Below are positions 25,664 to 34,917 of a DNA stretch of 64,000 nt, one piece after another. The position numbers and the translations under genes are program-made. The DNA is from Teichococcus rhizosphaerae. Lineage in GTDB: Bacteria; Pseudomonadota; Alphaproteobacteria; Acetobacterales; Acetobacteraceae. Location: contig NZ_PDNU01000003.1 in the NCBI RefSeq assembly GCF_002631185.1, forward strand, positions 62,001 through 126,000, written 5' to 3'. The notes under the pieces were generated by a model. The model did not search any database. It saw only the letters and a program-made list of their open reading frames with translations, and had not been told where the DNA came from. Position 1 is the stretch's first letter, and each line of letters begins with the position of its first letter.

Positions 25664-26784
25664 GCGGCGGTCTCCTGCGCGGTGGTCCAGCCGGCCTGGA
25701 TGATCTCCGCTTCCTGGGCGAAGCGGCCGGCGACGATGGCGGCACGGATGCGCGCCATCAGGTTCTGGTAGTAGCGGATATTGTGCCAGGTCAGCAGCAT
25801 GGGCCCGAGCATCTCGCCCGCCTTGAACAGGTGCAGCAGATAGCCCCGCGAATGCCGGGTGCAAGCGGGGCAGTCGCATTCCGGGTCCAGCGGGCCGGTG
25901 TCCTCGGCGTGGCGGGCGTTGCGGATGTTCAGCACGCCCCGGCTGGTATAGGCGCGGCCGGTGCGGCCGGAGCGCGTCGGGATGACGCAATCGAACATGT
26001 CCACGCCGCGCGCCACGGCGCCGAGCAGGTCGGACGGCGTGCCGACGCCCATCAGGTAGCGGGGGTGGGTTTCCGGCAGCATGTCGGCGCAGAAGTCGAG
26101 GGTGCGGAACATCTCCTCCTGCCCCTCGCCAACCGCCAGGCCGCCGATGGCATAGCCCTCGAAGCCGATCCCGGTCAGCGCCTTGCTGCTTTCGGCGCGC
26201 AGGTCCTCGAAGGTGCTGCCCTGCTGGATGCCGAACAGGCCATAGCCCTCGCGCGGCGTGAAGGCGGCGCGGGAACGCGCGGCCCAGTCCATGGAGAGCC
26301 GCATGGCGCGCGCGGCTTCCGCATGCGCCGCCGGGTATTCGATGCATTCGTCGAAGCACATGGTGATGTCGGAATCCAGCAGGTGCTGGATCTCGATGCT
26401 GCGCTCCGGCGTCACGCGGAAGCGCTCGCCATTGATGTGGCTCTGGAAGGTGACGCCGTCCTTGTCCAGCTTCCGCAGCTTGGACAGCGACATCACCTGG
26501 AAGCCGCCGGAATCCGTCAGGATCGGGCCGTGCCAGTCCATCATCCGGTGCAGCCCGCCCAGCCGCCCGACGCGCTCCGCGCCCGGGCGCAGCATCAGGT
26601 GGTAGGTGTTGCCCAGCACGATGCGGGCGCCGGTGGCGCGCACGGCATCGGCCGTCATGCCCTTCACGGTTCCGGCGGTGCCGACGGGCATGAAGACCGG
26701 CGTGGGCACGTCACCATGGGCCGTGCGCAGCATGCCGGCGCGCGCCTTGCCGTCATGGCACTGGCAGCTCCAGGAGAGTGTCAC
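25660..26784 (-). CDS. tgt: tRNA-guanine transglycosylase
   Basis: Exchanges guanine-34 for preQ1 in tRNAs with GUN anticodons. The 374-residue protein has Asp91 in [18 protein letters not shown] (186-191), the nucleophile Asp265 in [19 protein letters not shown], and the zinc ligands Cys303, Cys305 and Cys308 with His334. The GTG start overlaps the queA stop (GTGA), which fixes the N-terminus at VTLSWSCQ. It is second gene of the queA-tgt-queF-queG operon. Confidence 0.97.
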   Translation of the reverse strand: MTLSWSCQCHDGKARAGMLRTAHGDVPTPVFMPVGTAGTVKGMTADAVRATGARIVLGNTYHLMLRPGAERVGRLGGLHRMMDWHGPILTDSGGFQVMSLSKLRKLDKDGVTFQSHINGERFRVTPERSIEIQHLLDSDITMCFDECIEYPAAHAEAARAMRLSMDWAARSRAAFTPREGYGLFGIQQGSTFEDLRAESSKALTGIGFEGYAIGGLAVGEGQEEMFRTLDFCADMLPETHPRYLMGVGTPSDLLGAVARGVDMFDCVIPTRSGRTGRAYTSRGVLNIRNARHAEDTGPLDPECDCPACTRHSRGYLLHLFKAGEMLGPMLLTWHNIRYYQNLMARIRAAIVAGRFAQEAEIIQAGWTTAQETAA

Positions 26785-27857
26785 GGTGCGGGATCCTCCC
26801 GGAACAGCAGGCTGGCATCGCCATAGGAGTAGAAGCGGTAGCCGGCCGCGATGGCATGGGCATAGGCCTCGCGCATCCGCGCGGTGCCGGAGAAGGCCGA
26901 GACGAGCATGAAGAGGCTCGACTTCGGCAGGTGGAAATTGGTCAGCAGCACATCCGCCGAATGGAAGCGGTGGCCGGGCAGCAGGAAGATGTCGGTGAGG
27001 CCCCGGAAGGGATGGACGATGCCCTTCTCGTCCACCGCGCTTTCCAGCAGCCGCAGCGCCGTGGTGCCGATGGCGACGATGCGCCCGCCCTTCGCCCGCG
27101 CCGCGTTGATGGCGGCCGCCGCCCCGGGGGAGATCTCGCCCCATTCGGAGTGCAGCCTGTGCTCGCGCGGGTTGTCGGCGCGGATGGGCAGGAAGGTGCC
27201 GGCGCCGACATGCAGGGTGAGCGAGACCTGCCCCACGCCACGCGCCGCCAGCGCCTCCAGCAGCGCGGGCGTGAAGTGCAGGCTGGCGGTGGGCGCGGCC
27301 ACCGCGCCGGGCTGGCGGGCGAAGATCGGCTGGTAGTCCTCCCGGTCCTCCGGGCGCGGCCCCCCGGGGCGGGCGATGTAGGGCGGCAGCGGGATCTCGC
27401 CCGCCTTTTCCAGCGCGGCGGCGAGCAGCCCCTGGTCGGGGCCGAAATCGATCAGCGCCGCGCCGCCCTCCTGCCGCTCCACCACGCGCGGCGCCAGCTC
27501 CGGCGCGCCCTCGATGGAGAGGATGTCGCCCGGCCGCAGCTTCTTCGCGCCACGCACCAGCGCGTGCCAGATGCCGCCCGTCTCGGCCCGGTTGAGCATG
27601 ATCTCGACCCGCGCCTCGCCGCGCCGCGCGCGCAGCCGGGCGGGAATGACGCGCGTGTCGTTCACCACCATCACGTCGCCCGGGCGCAGCCAGCCGGGCA
27701 GGTCGGAGACGCCGGCATCCTGCGTGCCCCCGGGTGCCGCCACCAGCATCCGCGCCGCGTCGCGCGGGCGGGCGGGGGACTGGGCGATCAGGGCCTCGGG
27801 CAGGGCGAAGTCGAAATCCTCGGCCCGCAGGTCGGGAAGGGGGCTGGGCTGGGTCAT
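26781..27857 (-). CDS. queA: S-adenosylmethionine:tRNA ribosyltransferase-isomerase
   Basis: Transfers and isomerises the ribosyl moiety of SAM onto preQ1-tRNA to make epoxyqueuosine. The 358 residues carry the family segments [30 protein letters not shown], and [14 protein letters not shown]. The ATG at [17 protein letters not shown] fits the family. It is the first gene of the queuosine operon and diverges from a TPP-enzyme operon across 156 bp of intergenic DNA that contains a GC hairpin. Confidence 0.97.
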   Translation of the reverse strand: MTQPSPLPDLRAEDFDFALPEALIAQSPARPRDAARMLVAAPGGTQDAGVSDLPGWLRPGDVMVVNDTRVIPARLRARRGEARVEIMLNRAETGGIWHALVRGAKKLRPGDILSIEGAPELAPRVVERQEGGAALIDFGPDQGLLAAALEKAGEIPLPPYIARPGGPRPEDREDYQPIFARQPGAVAAPTASLHFTPALLEALAARGVGQVSLTLHVGAGTFLPIRADNPREHRLHSEWGEISPGAAAAINAARAKGGRIVAIGTTALRLLESAVDEKGIVHPFRGLTDIFLLPGHRFHSADVLLTNFHLPKSSLFMLVSAFSGTARMREAYAHAIAAGYRFYSYGDASLLFREDPAP

Positions 27858-27943
27858 GGGATGGCGGGGCGGTAGCGGAGGGGGGCGGGGAAGGCAAGCG
27901 CCGGCTGCGCAGGGCAGGAACCGGCACGGGGAAAGGCGGCGCC

Positions 27944-27957
27944 GGGGGCTTGCCCCC
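27944..27957. other. Short GC hairpin in the queA/TPP-gene intergenic region
   Basis: The stem gggggc / gccccc with a 2-nt loop lies between the divergent genes. It resembles the hairpin after purA (ccaggggc/gcccctgg) in composition, and both may belong to an extragenic GC-palindrome class. Support is weak. Confidence 0.3.
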
Positions 27958-28013
27958 GCCGCCCCCCGGGGGCAGGCTGCCGGGCACGAGGAAACGGGAA
28001 GAAAGCGGGACCC

Positions 28014-29687
28014 ATGAGCCTGAAGGGGTGGGAGTGGCTGGCGCGGAGCATCGCGCGCTCCGGGCAGAGCCATGTCTTCTTCATCGACGCCGTGCTGCGG
28101 CCGACGCTGATGGCGCTGGAGGCGCAGGGGGTGGTGCCGGTGCTGGCGCATTCCGAGAAGGGCGCCGCCTACATGGCCGATGGCTATGCGCGCGTGGCCG
28201 GCCGCCCCGGCATCGTCGCGGCGCAGTCGGTGGGCGCGGCCAACCTCGCCGCCGCGCTGCAGGATGCCTGGCTGGGCCGCGTGCCGATGCTGGCGCTGAC
28301 CGGCCGCAAGCCGCACCACGCCCAGCACCGCAACGCCTACCAGGAGGTGGCGCACGCGCCGCTCTTCGCGCCCGTCACCAAGGCGGGCATGGCGGTGGAG
28401 GCGGCCTCCGACCTGCCGCGCCTGTTCCGCCAGGGCTGGTCCGCCGCCGTCGCCGCCCCGCCCCGCCCCATGCATCTCGACCTGAACGGGCTGATGGCCG
28501 AGATCGTCGAGCAGGGCGACACCGGCGCCACGGAACCCGCCGACCTGTCCGCCTGGACCGCCCCGCGCCACCGCCCGGCGGGCGATGCCGGCGACGTGGC
28601 GCGCCTCGCCCGCCGCCTGCTGGAGGAGCCGCGCATCGCCATCGTGGCCGGCGACGGCGCCGCGCTTTCGGGCTGCGGCGCGGAGCTGCTGGAACTGGCG
28701 GCACGGCTGCGCGCGCCCATCGCCACCAGCCTCGGCGCGCGCGGGCTGGTGCCGACGCGCCACAGGCTGCATGTCGGCGTCGTCGGCAGCTACTCGGCGC
28801 CGCCGGCCAACCGGGTGGTGCATGGCGCCGGGCTGGTGCTGATGATCGGCTGCGATGGCGGCGACCAGGTGACGCATGCCTGGCGCGTGCCCGCGCCCGG
28901 CACGCCCGTCGTGCAGATCGACGCCGACGCGCTGGAGCTGGACCGCTGCCCGGCCGAGATCTCCGTCTGCGGCGACCCGCGCGCGACGCTGGAGGCGCTG
29001 CTGGAGGCGCTTGGCACGCCGGAGCGGGACAGCGCCTTCCTCGACCACGCCGCCGGGCTGGTGGCTGAGTGGCGGCAATCCATGGCGGCGCGCCTGGCCA
29101 GCGACGAGGCGCCGATCGACCCGGCCCGGCTCTGCGCCGAGATCTCTGGCGCCCTGCCGGAGGACGGCATCCTGGTGGCCGATACCGGCTATTCGGGCAT
29201 CTGGACGGGCACGCTGGTGGAGTTCAACGGCGCGGGGCAGCAATACCTGCGCGCCGCCGGCTCGCTGGGCTGGGCCTTTCCGGCGGCGCTCGGCGCGAAA
29301 TGCGCGGCCGGCGCGCGCAAGGTCGTCTGCTACAGCGGCGACGGCGCGCTCTACTACCACCTCACCGAGCTGGAAACGGCCAAGCGCCGGGGCATCGCGG
29401 TGACGCTGGTGGTGAACAACAACAAGGGCTTCGGCCAGGGCTGGCCCAACCTGGTGCGCGCCGCCGGCAACCGGCCGGAGGTGGCGGGCACGCTGCTGCG
29501 CTTCGGCGAGCACACCGATTTCTGCGCCCTCGCCGCCGGCTTCGGCCTGCGCGGCATCCGCGTCGAGCGGCCGGACCAGATCGGCCCGGCGCTGCGCGAG
29601 GCCATGGCGTCGGACGAGACGGTGGTGGTGGAGGTGATGACCGGCATCGACCACCGCGCGCCCGAGCCCTGGACCCCCGAAGCGTGA
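28014..29687 (+). CDS. Thiamine-diphosphate-dependent enzyme, acetolactate-synthase-like
   Basis: A 557-residue TPP enzyme with the three-domain layout of acetolactate synthase, oxalyl-CoA decarboxylase and similar enzymes: N-terminal pyrimidine domain with catalytic Glu48 ([15 protein letters not shown]), a central domain, and a C-terminal PP domain with the GDGALYYHL...NNN cofactor motif (about 440-470). True acetolactate synthases normally pair with a small subunit, which is absent. It heads an operon with a 3-hydroxyacyl-CoA-dehydrogenase-like protein, an SDR and an M20 amidohydrolase, so it is probably a catabolic C-C lyase or carboligase. Substrate unknown. Confidence 0.82.
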   Translation: MSLKGWEWLARSIARSGQSHVFFIDAVLRPTLMALEAQGVVPVLAHSEKGAAYMADGYARVAGRPGIVAAQSVGAANLAAALQDAWLGRVPMLALTGRKPHHAQHRNAYQEVAHAPLFAPVTKAGMAVEAASDLPRLFRQGWSAAVAAPPRPMHLDLNGLMAEIVEQGDTGATEPADLSAWTAPRHRPAGDAGDVARLARRLLEEPRIAIVAGDGAALSGCGAELLELAARLRAPIATSLGARGLVPTRHRLHVGVVGSYSAPPANRVVHGAGLVLMIGCDGGDQVTHAWRVPAPGTPVVQIDADALELDRCPAEISVCGDPRATLEALLEALGTPERDSAFLDHAAGLVAEWRQSMAARLASDEAPIDPARLCAEISGALPEDGILVADTGYSGIWTGTLVEFNGAGQQYLRAAGSLGWAFPAALGAKCAAGARKVVCYSGDGALYYHLTELETAKRRGIAVTLVVNNNKGFGQGWPNLVRAAGNRPEVAGTLLRFGEHTDFCALAAGFGLRGIRVERPDQIGPALREAMASDETVVVEVMTGIDHRAPEPWTPEA

Positions 29688-29706
29688 ACCGGAAGGGTTG
29701 AACCGC

Positions 29707-30672
29707 ATGAACATCGCCATCATCGGCGCCGGGCTGATGGGCCACGCCCTGGCGCTGGTCTTCGCCATCGGCGGCCACCGCGTCACGCTGACGGACAACA
29801 GCGCCGAGGCGCTGGCCCGCGCGCCCGGGCTGATGGAGAAGGCCCGCGGCACGCTGGAAGGCGCGGGCGAGGCGGGCGGCCTTTCCGCCGCGGCGCTGCG
29901 CGAGCGCGTCACGCTGCATCCCACCCTGGCCGGGGCGGTGGCCGAGGCGGGGATGGTGATCGAGGCCATCATCGAGAAGCCCGAGCCGAAGCGCGCCCTC
30001 TACGCCGAGCTGGACGGGCTGATGCGCCCCGACGCCATCCTGGCCAGCAACACCTCCTATCTCGACGTGTTCCCGCTGATGCCGCCCGCGCGCCTGCCAC
30101 GCGCCATCATCATGCACTGGTACACGCCGCCCTATCTCGTCGATCTGGTCGATCTCGTCGGCAGCCCGGAATGCCCGGAGGCGCTGCTGGAGGAGGTGCG
30201 CGCCATGCTCGCCGCCATGGGCAAGGTGCCGCTGGTGATGCGCCGCTTCCTGCCCGGCTACATCGCCAACCGGCTGCAATCGGCGCTCAGCCTGGAATGC
30301 TACCGGCTGATGGACGAGGGCTACGCCACGCCGCAGGAGATCGACGAGGCGATCATCCACGGCCTCGGCCTGCGGATGCTGCTGCTGGGGCAGATGGCCA
30401 AGAGCGACCTGACCGGCCTGCCGCTTTCCGCCCAGGCGCTGGCCAACCGGATGTACGAGCCGCCGAAGCCGCGCGGCCACAGCGACACGCTGGACCGGGC
30501 GCTCGCCGAGGGCCGCACCGGCGTGATGGCGGGCCGTGGCCTGTATGACTGGGGCGGCGAGGACCCCGCCACCCTGCTGGCCGAGCGTGACCGCCGGCTG
30601 CTGGCGCTGAAGCGCGCATTCCGCGAGATCGGCCCGATGGCCGGCCACGCCCAAACCCCGCAGAAGGCATAG
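29707..30672 (+). CDS. 3-hydroxyacyl-CoA-dehydrogenase-family protein
   Basis: NAD-dependent dehydrogenase, 321 residues, with the N-terminal Rossmann GAGLMG (7-12), the SNTS and MHWYTPPYLVDLVDLVG segments, and the C-terminal helical domain (FLPGYIANRLQSALSLECY... and VMAGRGLYDW). It resembles stand-alone enzymes such as 3-hydroxybutyryl-CoA or L-gulonate/carnitine dehydrogenases. I start at the ATG preceded by GGAAGGG, 9 nt downstream of a possible TTG. It lies 19 nt after the TPP gene and 2 nt before an SDR, thus one operon. Confidence 0.85.
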   Translation: MNIAIIGAGLMGHALALVFAIGGHRVTLTDNSAEALARAPGLMEKARGTLEGAGEAGGLSAAALRERVTLHPTLAGAVAEAGMVIEAIIEKPEPKRALYAELDGLMRPDAILASNTSYLDVFPLMPPARLPRAIIMHWYTPPYLVDLVDLVGSPECPEALLEEVRAMLAAMGKVPLVMRRFLPGYIANRLQSALSLECYRLMDEGYATPQEIDEAIIHGLGLRMLLLGQMAKSDLTGLPLSAQALANRMYEPPKPRGHSDTLDRALAEGRTGVMAGRGLYDWGGEDPATLLAERDRRLLALKRAFREIGPMAGHAQTPQKA

Positions 30673-30674
30673 AG

Positions 30675-31448
30675 ATGATCCGCTACGAACTCTCCGGCAA
30701 GACGGCGCTGGTGACCGGGGGCGCCTCCGGCATCGGCCTCGCCACGGTGAAGCGCCTGGCGGGCGGCGGCTGCCGCGTCGCCATCAACCACCTGGCCGAC
30801 GACCCGCGCGGCGCCCAGGTGGTGGCCGAACTGCGCGCCGCCGGCCACGACGTCATCTCCGCCCCCGGCAATGTGGGCGACGCCGCCGACGGCCCGCGCA
30901 TGGTGGAGCAGGCGGTGGCCGATCTCGGCGGCCGCCTCGACTACCTCGTGAACAATGCCGGCACCCCCGGCACCAGCAGTCTGATCCCGCCCACGGCGCT
31001 GGAGCGGCTGACCGAGGAGCTGTGGCAGACTGTGCTGCAGGTGAACCTGCTCGGCGTGTTCCGCTGCGCCAAGGCGGCGGCGCCGGCGCTGAAGGCGGCG
31101 CGCGGCGCGGTGGTGAACGTGGCCTCCATCGCCGGCATGGACAGCCCTGGCAGCTCGATGGCCTATGGCGCCACCAAGGCCGGCGTCATCAGCCTCACCA
31201 AGAACCTGGCGCGCGGCCTCTCGCCCGAGGTGCGGGTGAACGCGGTGGCGCCGGGCGCCGTCGATTCCTCCTGGATGGTGGAATGGACCGAGGAGCGCCG
31301 CGCCGCCTCGGCCAGCAAGGCGCTGCTCAAGCGCCGCTGCCAGCCCGAGGACCTCGCGGAGGTCATCACCTTCCTGCTCGTCGGCGCCGGCATGGTGACG
31401 GGGCAGACCGTGGTGGTCGATGGCGGGCTGACGCTGGAATCCCGCTGA
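30675..31448 (+). CDS. Short-chain dehydrogenase/reductase
   Basis: A 257-residue classical SDR: cofactor loop TGGASGIG (14-21), NNAG (93-96), and the catalytic Ser151, Tyr164 and Lys168 (SMAYGATKAG). The acidic or basic residue that would settle NAD versus NADP preference is ambiguous (Asn38-His39 after the second strand). It begins 2 nt after the stop of the preceding dehydrogenase and is in the TPP-enzyme operon; the substrate is not predictable. Confidence 0.88.
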   Translation: MIRYELSGKTALVTGGASGIGLATVKRLAGGGCRVAINHLADDPRGAQVVAELRAAGHDVISAPGNVGDAADGPRMVEQAVADLGGRLDYLVNNAGTPGTSSLIPPTALERLTEELWQTVLQVNLLGVFRCAKAAAPALKAARGAVVNVASIAGMDSPGSSMAYGATKAGVISLTKNLARGLSPEVRVNAVAPGAVDSSWMVEWTEERRAASASKALLKRRCQPEDLAEVITFLLVGAGMVTGQTVVVDGGLTLESR

Positions 31449-31572
31449 TCCGGCGGCCGGGAGGCGCGGCCCTTGCCGAGGGCCGCGCCTCCTCGCGGGG
31501 CGGGAGCGCGCGGGCTTGCCGGCACAGGCCTTGCATAGCAGCATCCCCGCCAACAGCACCGGATGCACAGAC

Positions 31573-32781
31573 ATGGCCAAGGCCGACTCCGCCCGCTTCC
31601 TCCAGGACCTGCACGAGCTGCGCCGCATCGGCGCCTTCAAGACCGGCGTGCACCGCCCGACCTATTCGCCGCAGGACATGGAAAGCCGCCGCTGGCTGAT
31701 GCAGCGGATGGAGGAGGTGGGGCTGGAAGCCTCCATCGACGGCATCGGCAACGTGTTCGGCCGGCACAAGGGCGCGGGGCCGCACCTCCTGGTGGGCAGC
31801 CACATCGAGAGCCAGAACGAGGCCGGCTGGCTGGACGGCGCGCTCGGCGTGGTGGCGGGCCTCGCCCTGGCCCGCGCCGGCCTGCCCGTCGATGTCTGCG
31901 CCTTCGCCGACGAGGAAGGGCATTTCGAGGGCGGCTTCCTCGGCAGCCGCTCCATCATCGGCGAGCTGTCCGACGAGGAGATCGACCGCAGCCGCAACCG
32001 CACCGACGGCACGCCGCTGCGCGACGCGCTGAAGGCGGCCGGGCTGGAGGGCCTGCCGCGCATGCGGATCGACCCCGCGCGCTACCGCGGCTTCTTCGAG
32101 ATGCATATCGAGCAGGGCACGCAGCTGGAGCGGACCGGGCTGCGCATCGGCGTGGTCAGCGGCATCGTCGCCATCTGGCAGTGGCGGCTGCTGGTCGAGG
32201 GGCAGCAGGACCATGCGGGCGGCACCACCATGGCCGAGCGGCGCGACGCCGGGCTCACCGCCGTGCGCCTGCTCGCCGCCATCGACGCCGAGTTCCCCCG
32301 CTTCTGCGGCGAGCGCAGCACCTGGACCACCGGCCGCATCGCGCTGGAGCCCGGCGCGCCCAGCATCATCCCCGGCCGCGCCGACGTTTTGTTCCAGTTC
32401 CGCGACGTGTCGATGGACAGGCTGCGGGAGATGGAGGCGGGGCTGCGCCGGCTGGTGCAGGAAAGCAACCGCCGCGAGCGCTGCGAGACGACGCTGATCA
32501 GCGTGGCCAAGGCGACGCCCGCGCTGTGCGACGAGGGCATGATGCGCGCCCTGTCCGCCGCCGCCGAGGCGCTGGCCCCCGGCGCCTGGCAGGTGATGCC
32601 GAGCGGCGCCGGGCATGACGCGCAGTACCTGGCCAAGGTGATGCCGGCGGCCATGCTGTTCGTTCCCTCCATCGGCGGCGTCAGCCACCACTGGGCGGAG
32701 GACACCAAGGAGGAGGACCTGGCGCTCGGCATCGAGGTGCTGGTGGAGGGCGCCGCGCGCTTCCTGGCCGGCTCCAACTGA
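31573..32781 (+). CDS. M20 family Zn-dependent amidohydrolase (N-carbamoyl-L-amino acid hydrolase / allantoate amidohydrolase type)
   Basis: Binuclear-zinc amidohydrolase, 402 residues, of the ArgE/DapE/AllC group. Metal ligands are His77 (VGSHIES), Asp88 (LDGALGV), the Glu114-Glu115 pair (FADEEGHFEGGFLGSRS), His178 (MHIEQG) and the C-terminal His in GVSHHWAE. The EEG...GSRS spacing and MHIEQG are typical of N-carbamoyl-L-amino-acid hydrolases, allantoate amidohydrolases and beta-ureidopropionases. It follows the SDR by 124 nt and may be part of the same operon or have its own promoter. A link to the hydantoin genes in the first 6 kb is possible but distant. Confidence 0.85.
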   Translation: MAKADSARFLQDLHELRRIGAFKTGVHRPTYSPQDMESRRWLMQRMEEVGLEASIDGIGNVFGRHKGAGPHLLVGSHIESQNEAGWLDGALGVVAGLALARAGLPVDVCAFADEEGHFEGGFLGSRSIIGELSDEEIDRSRNRTDGTPLRDALKAAGLEGLPRMRIDPARYRGFFEMHIEQGTQLERTGLRIGVVSGIVAIWQWRLLVEGQQDHAGGTTMAERRDAGLTAVRLLAAIDAEFPRFCGERSTWTTGRIALEPGAPSIIPGRADVLFQFRDVSMDRLREMEAGLRRLVQESNRRERCETTLISVAKATPALCDEGMMRALSAAAEALAPGAWQVMPSGAGHDAQYLAKVMPAAMLFVPSIGGVSHHWAEDTKEEDLALGIEVLVEGAARFLAGSN

Positions 32782-32811
32782 GGCCGCGCGGGGAGAAGGG
32801 CGCGGGCCGGC

Positions 32812-33603
32812 TCACTCCGTGCCGGAGACGCGGCGGGCGATGCCGCCCGCCAGCACCTCGGCCATGCAGTGGTAGCCAAGGTCGTTCATGTGCAGCCCAT
32901 CGGGCGAGAGCATCGGCACCGGCTGGGGCAGGGCCTGCCAGAAGCGCATGATGGCGTAGCGCCGCATCAGCGGCAGCCCCTTCTCCTCCGCCACCGCCGC
33001 GATGCTTCCCACCACATCCTCGTAGAGTGCGGCGTCGGGGATGCGGGGGAAGAACTGCGGGTCGATCAGCACCAGGTCGAGCCGCCGCTCGCGCACCAGC
33101 GCCACCCCCTCGCGCAGCACCTGCGCGAAGGCCTGCGGCGTGATGCCGCGCAGCGCGTCATTGGTGCCGAGCTGCCACAGCACCACGTCGGGCTTCCACT
33201 CCTCGACCGAGGCGCGCATGCGGGCAAGGGTGGTGGAGGCGATCTCGCCGCCCACGCCGTCATTGCGGACCACGACGCCAATGCCGGGCAGCAGCCGCTC
33301 CAGCGCCGCCTTCAGCCGGGGGGGATAGGCCCGGCCGGGCGCCGAGGCGCCGGCCCCCGCCGTGGTGGAGGAGCCGATGGCCAGGATGCGCACCGGCCTC
33401 TTCTCCTTCAGCAGCGATGCCATGCGCGGCATCGGCCCGGCGAGGTCGCGCAGCGCGTCCGGCACGGTGCAGGCGGCGGGGACGTTGTCGGTGCTGACGG
33501 GAGGCGGCGCCTGGCCCCGGGCCGGGGAGGGCGGGAGATGGGCCGCGAGGCCCGCCAGCAGCGCGGCGCCGAGCAGCGCGGGGAGCCTCCGCCCGCCCCG
33601 CAT
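32812..33603 (-). CDS. Exported SGNH/GDSL hydrolase
   Basis: A 263-residue esterase/acyl hydrolase with an N-terminal signal peptide (basic MRGGRR, hydrophobic 8-21, ARG-QA cleavage near residue 31). SGNH blocks are IGSSTTAG (nucleophile Ser79), NDGVGGE, GTNDA and the C-terminal DGLHMND with the Asp-His pair. Its ATG shares a base with the stop of the OpgC-like acyltransferase gene (TGATG). Such hydrolases can remove or transfer acyl groups on periplasmic glycans, so pairing with an acyltransferase is meaningful. It is last of the operon that begins with the DUF2126 gene. Confidence 0.82.
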   Translation of the reverse strand: MRGGRRLPALLGAALLAGLAAHLPPSPARGQAPPPVSTDNVPAACTVPDALRDLAGPMPRMASLLKEKRPVRILAIGSSTTAGAGASAPGRAYPPRLKAALERLLPGIGVVVRNDGVGGEIASTTLARMRASVEEWKPDVVLWQLGTNDALRGITPQAFAQVLREGVALVRERRLDLVLIDPQFFPRIPDAALYEDVVGSIAAVAEEKGLPLMRRYAIMRFWQALPQPVPMLSPDGLHMNDLGYHCMAEVLAGGIARRVSGTE

Positions 33604-34688
33604 CAGGAGGGCTGCGCCGCGGCCGGCAGGGTGGAAGGGCCGGCGCCGCGCCGCTTCTCGGCCAGGCTCAGCATGGACGCCACCAGCATCTGGGTGGCGA
33701 TGCCGGCGGTGACATAGGCGATGTCGAAGACGGGGCCGCCAAAGCCCGTCTGCTTCAGCGCCACGCCGGTGATGCTGACCACAAGGCCCGTGCAGAACAC
33801 CGGCAGCGAGTGCCGCCCCATCATCGACAGCGGATGGTGCCGGGGCAGGCCGCGCGCCCAGCCCTGCAGCGGGGAATGCGCCACCACATAGCACAGCGCC
33901 AGGACGTGCAGCAGGCGCGGCACCGACAGGAACTGCTTCTCCGGCACCGTGAGCAGGTCGGGCAGGAAGGGGATCCAGCCGGCCGGCGGCAGGCCGGGGC
34001 CGCGCATCACCACCAGCGCCAGCAGCAGATAGGCCAGCGCGGCGTACCAGGCGCCGCGATGGCAGGGCATGGCGGCGCCCCGCCGGTTGCGCCGCGCGCC
34101 GAGCGCAAAGCCGATGACGAACAGGAACTGCCAGGAGAGCGGGTTGAAGAACCAGCCGCCCGGCATCGGGTAAGCGGGCAGGTTGGTGCCGGTCAGCCCC
34201 GCCGCCGTGTAGAGCGCGGCCGACAGCGCCACGGCCACGGACAGGCTGCGCGAGGCCAGGTGAAGCAGCAGCGGCAGCATGCCGATCAGCACGAAGTAGA
34301 GCGGCAGGATGTTCAGGAAGCCCGGCTGGTAGCTGAGGGTGACGGCCGAGACCAGCGCCTCCGCCGGGTCCATCATCAGCGGCTCCAGCGCGATCACCGA
34401 GAACAGCCCGAAATCGCCCGTGCGGATGACGCCGAGGGCGAACACCGCGCCACCCAGCACCACCAGCGCCAGATGCGTCGTGTAGAGCTTCACCGCCCGG
34501 CTCGCCACCTTGAGCGAGACGGCGAGCCGCTGGCCGATCTCGTAGCGGCTGAAATAGGCCGCCGCGGCGGCATAGCCCGCGAACATCACGAACAGGTCGG
34601 CCGCGTCGGAGAAGCCGAAGTTCTTGTGCGTCACCTGCTCCAGCACGTTGCCGGAGACGTGGTTGATGAAGATCGTGATCAGCGCCAC
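33603..34688 (-). CDS. opgC: OpgC family membrane acyltransferase, 5' end uncertain
   Basis: An integral-membrane protein with about ten hydrophobic segments, matching OpgC, which succinylates osmoregulated periplasmic glucans. The given GTG start yields 361 residues, but conserved N-terminal sequence (RDTALDAWRG) continues upstream in the same frame, where I find no ATG, GTG or TTG back to the preceding gene. An ATG at 34900 is in another frame; a 14-bp tandem duplication at 34782-34809 accounts exactly for the shift. The gene may therefore be frameshifted, phase-variable, or use a non-standard start. It lies between a transglutaminase and an SGNH hydrolase gene on the same strand. Confidence 0.75.
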   Translation of the reverse strand: MALITIFINHVSGNVLEQVTHKNFGFSDAADLFVMFAGYAAAAAYFSRYEIGQRLAVSLKVASRAVKLYTTHLALVVLGGAVFALGVIRTGDFGLFSVIALEPLMMDPAEALVSAVTLSYQPGFLNILPLYFVLIGMLPLLLHLASRSLSVAVALSAALYTAAGLTGTNLPAYPMPGGWFFNPLSWQFLFVIGFALGARRNRRGAAMPCHRGAWYAALAYLLLALVVMRGPGLPPAGWIPFLPDLLTVPEKQFLSVPRLLHVLALCYVVAHSPLQGWARGLPRHHPLSMMGRHSLPVFCTGLVVSITGVALKQTGFGGPVFDIAYVTAGIATQMLVASMLSLAEKRRGAGPSTLPAAAQPS

Positions 34689-34781
34689 GCCGCGCCAGGC
34701 ATCGAGCGCCGTGTCCCGCCCGGGGGAGGGGAAGGTCTCGGCGGGGCTCGGCCCCTGCGGGCTGGGCGGGGTGGATCGGGC

Positions 34782-34809
34782 GCGATGGAGCGGGTGCGAT
34801 GGAGCGGGT
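34782..34809 (-). repeat. 14-bp tandem duplication in the opgC 5' region
   Basis: The unit gcgatggagcgggt occurs twice head to tail, with two further matching bases after it and a degenerate copy (10 of 14) on its other side. Fourteen is not a multiple of three, so gaining or losing a copy changes frame between the upstream ATG and the OpgC reading frame. Confidence 0.9.
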
Positions 34810-34917
34810 GCCCTTGGCCGGAAAGAACGGAAGCGGAGCGGCGCGGTTGCAGGAGTGCCGCGCTCAAGAGCCGGTGTGGCGCCCGCCCGTTCCGGCCCAT
34901 CAGCCCGCCGGTTCCGC

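Noticed and set aside
26781-29972. A 1063-codon minus-strand frame including queA
   Set aside because: The queA start at 27857 fits the family; the upstream extension is antisense to the TPP-enzyme gene.
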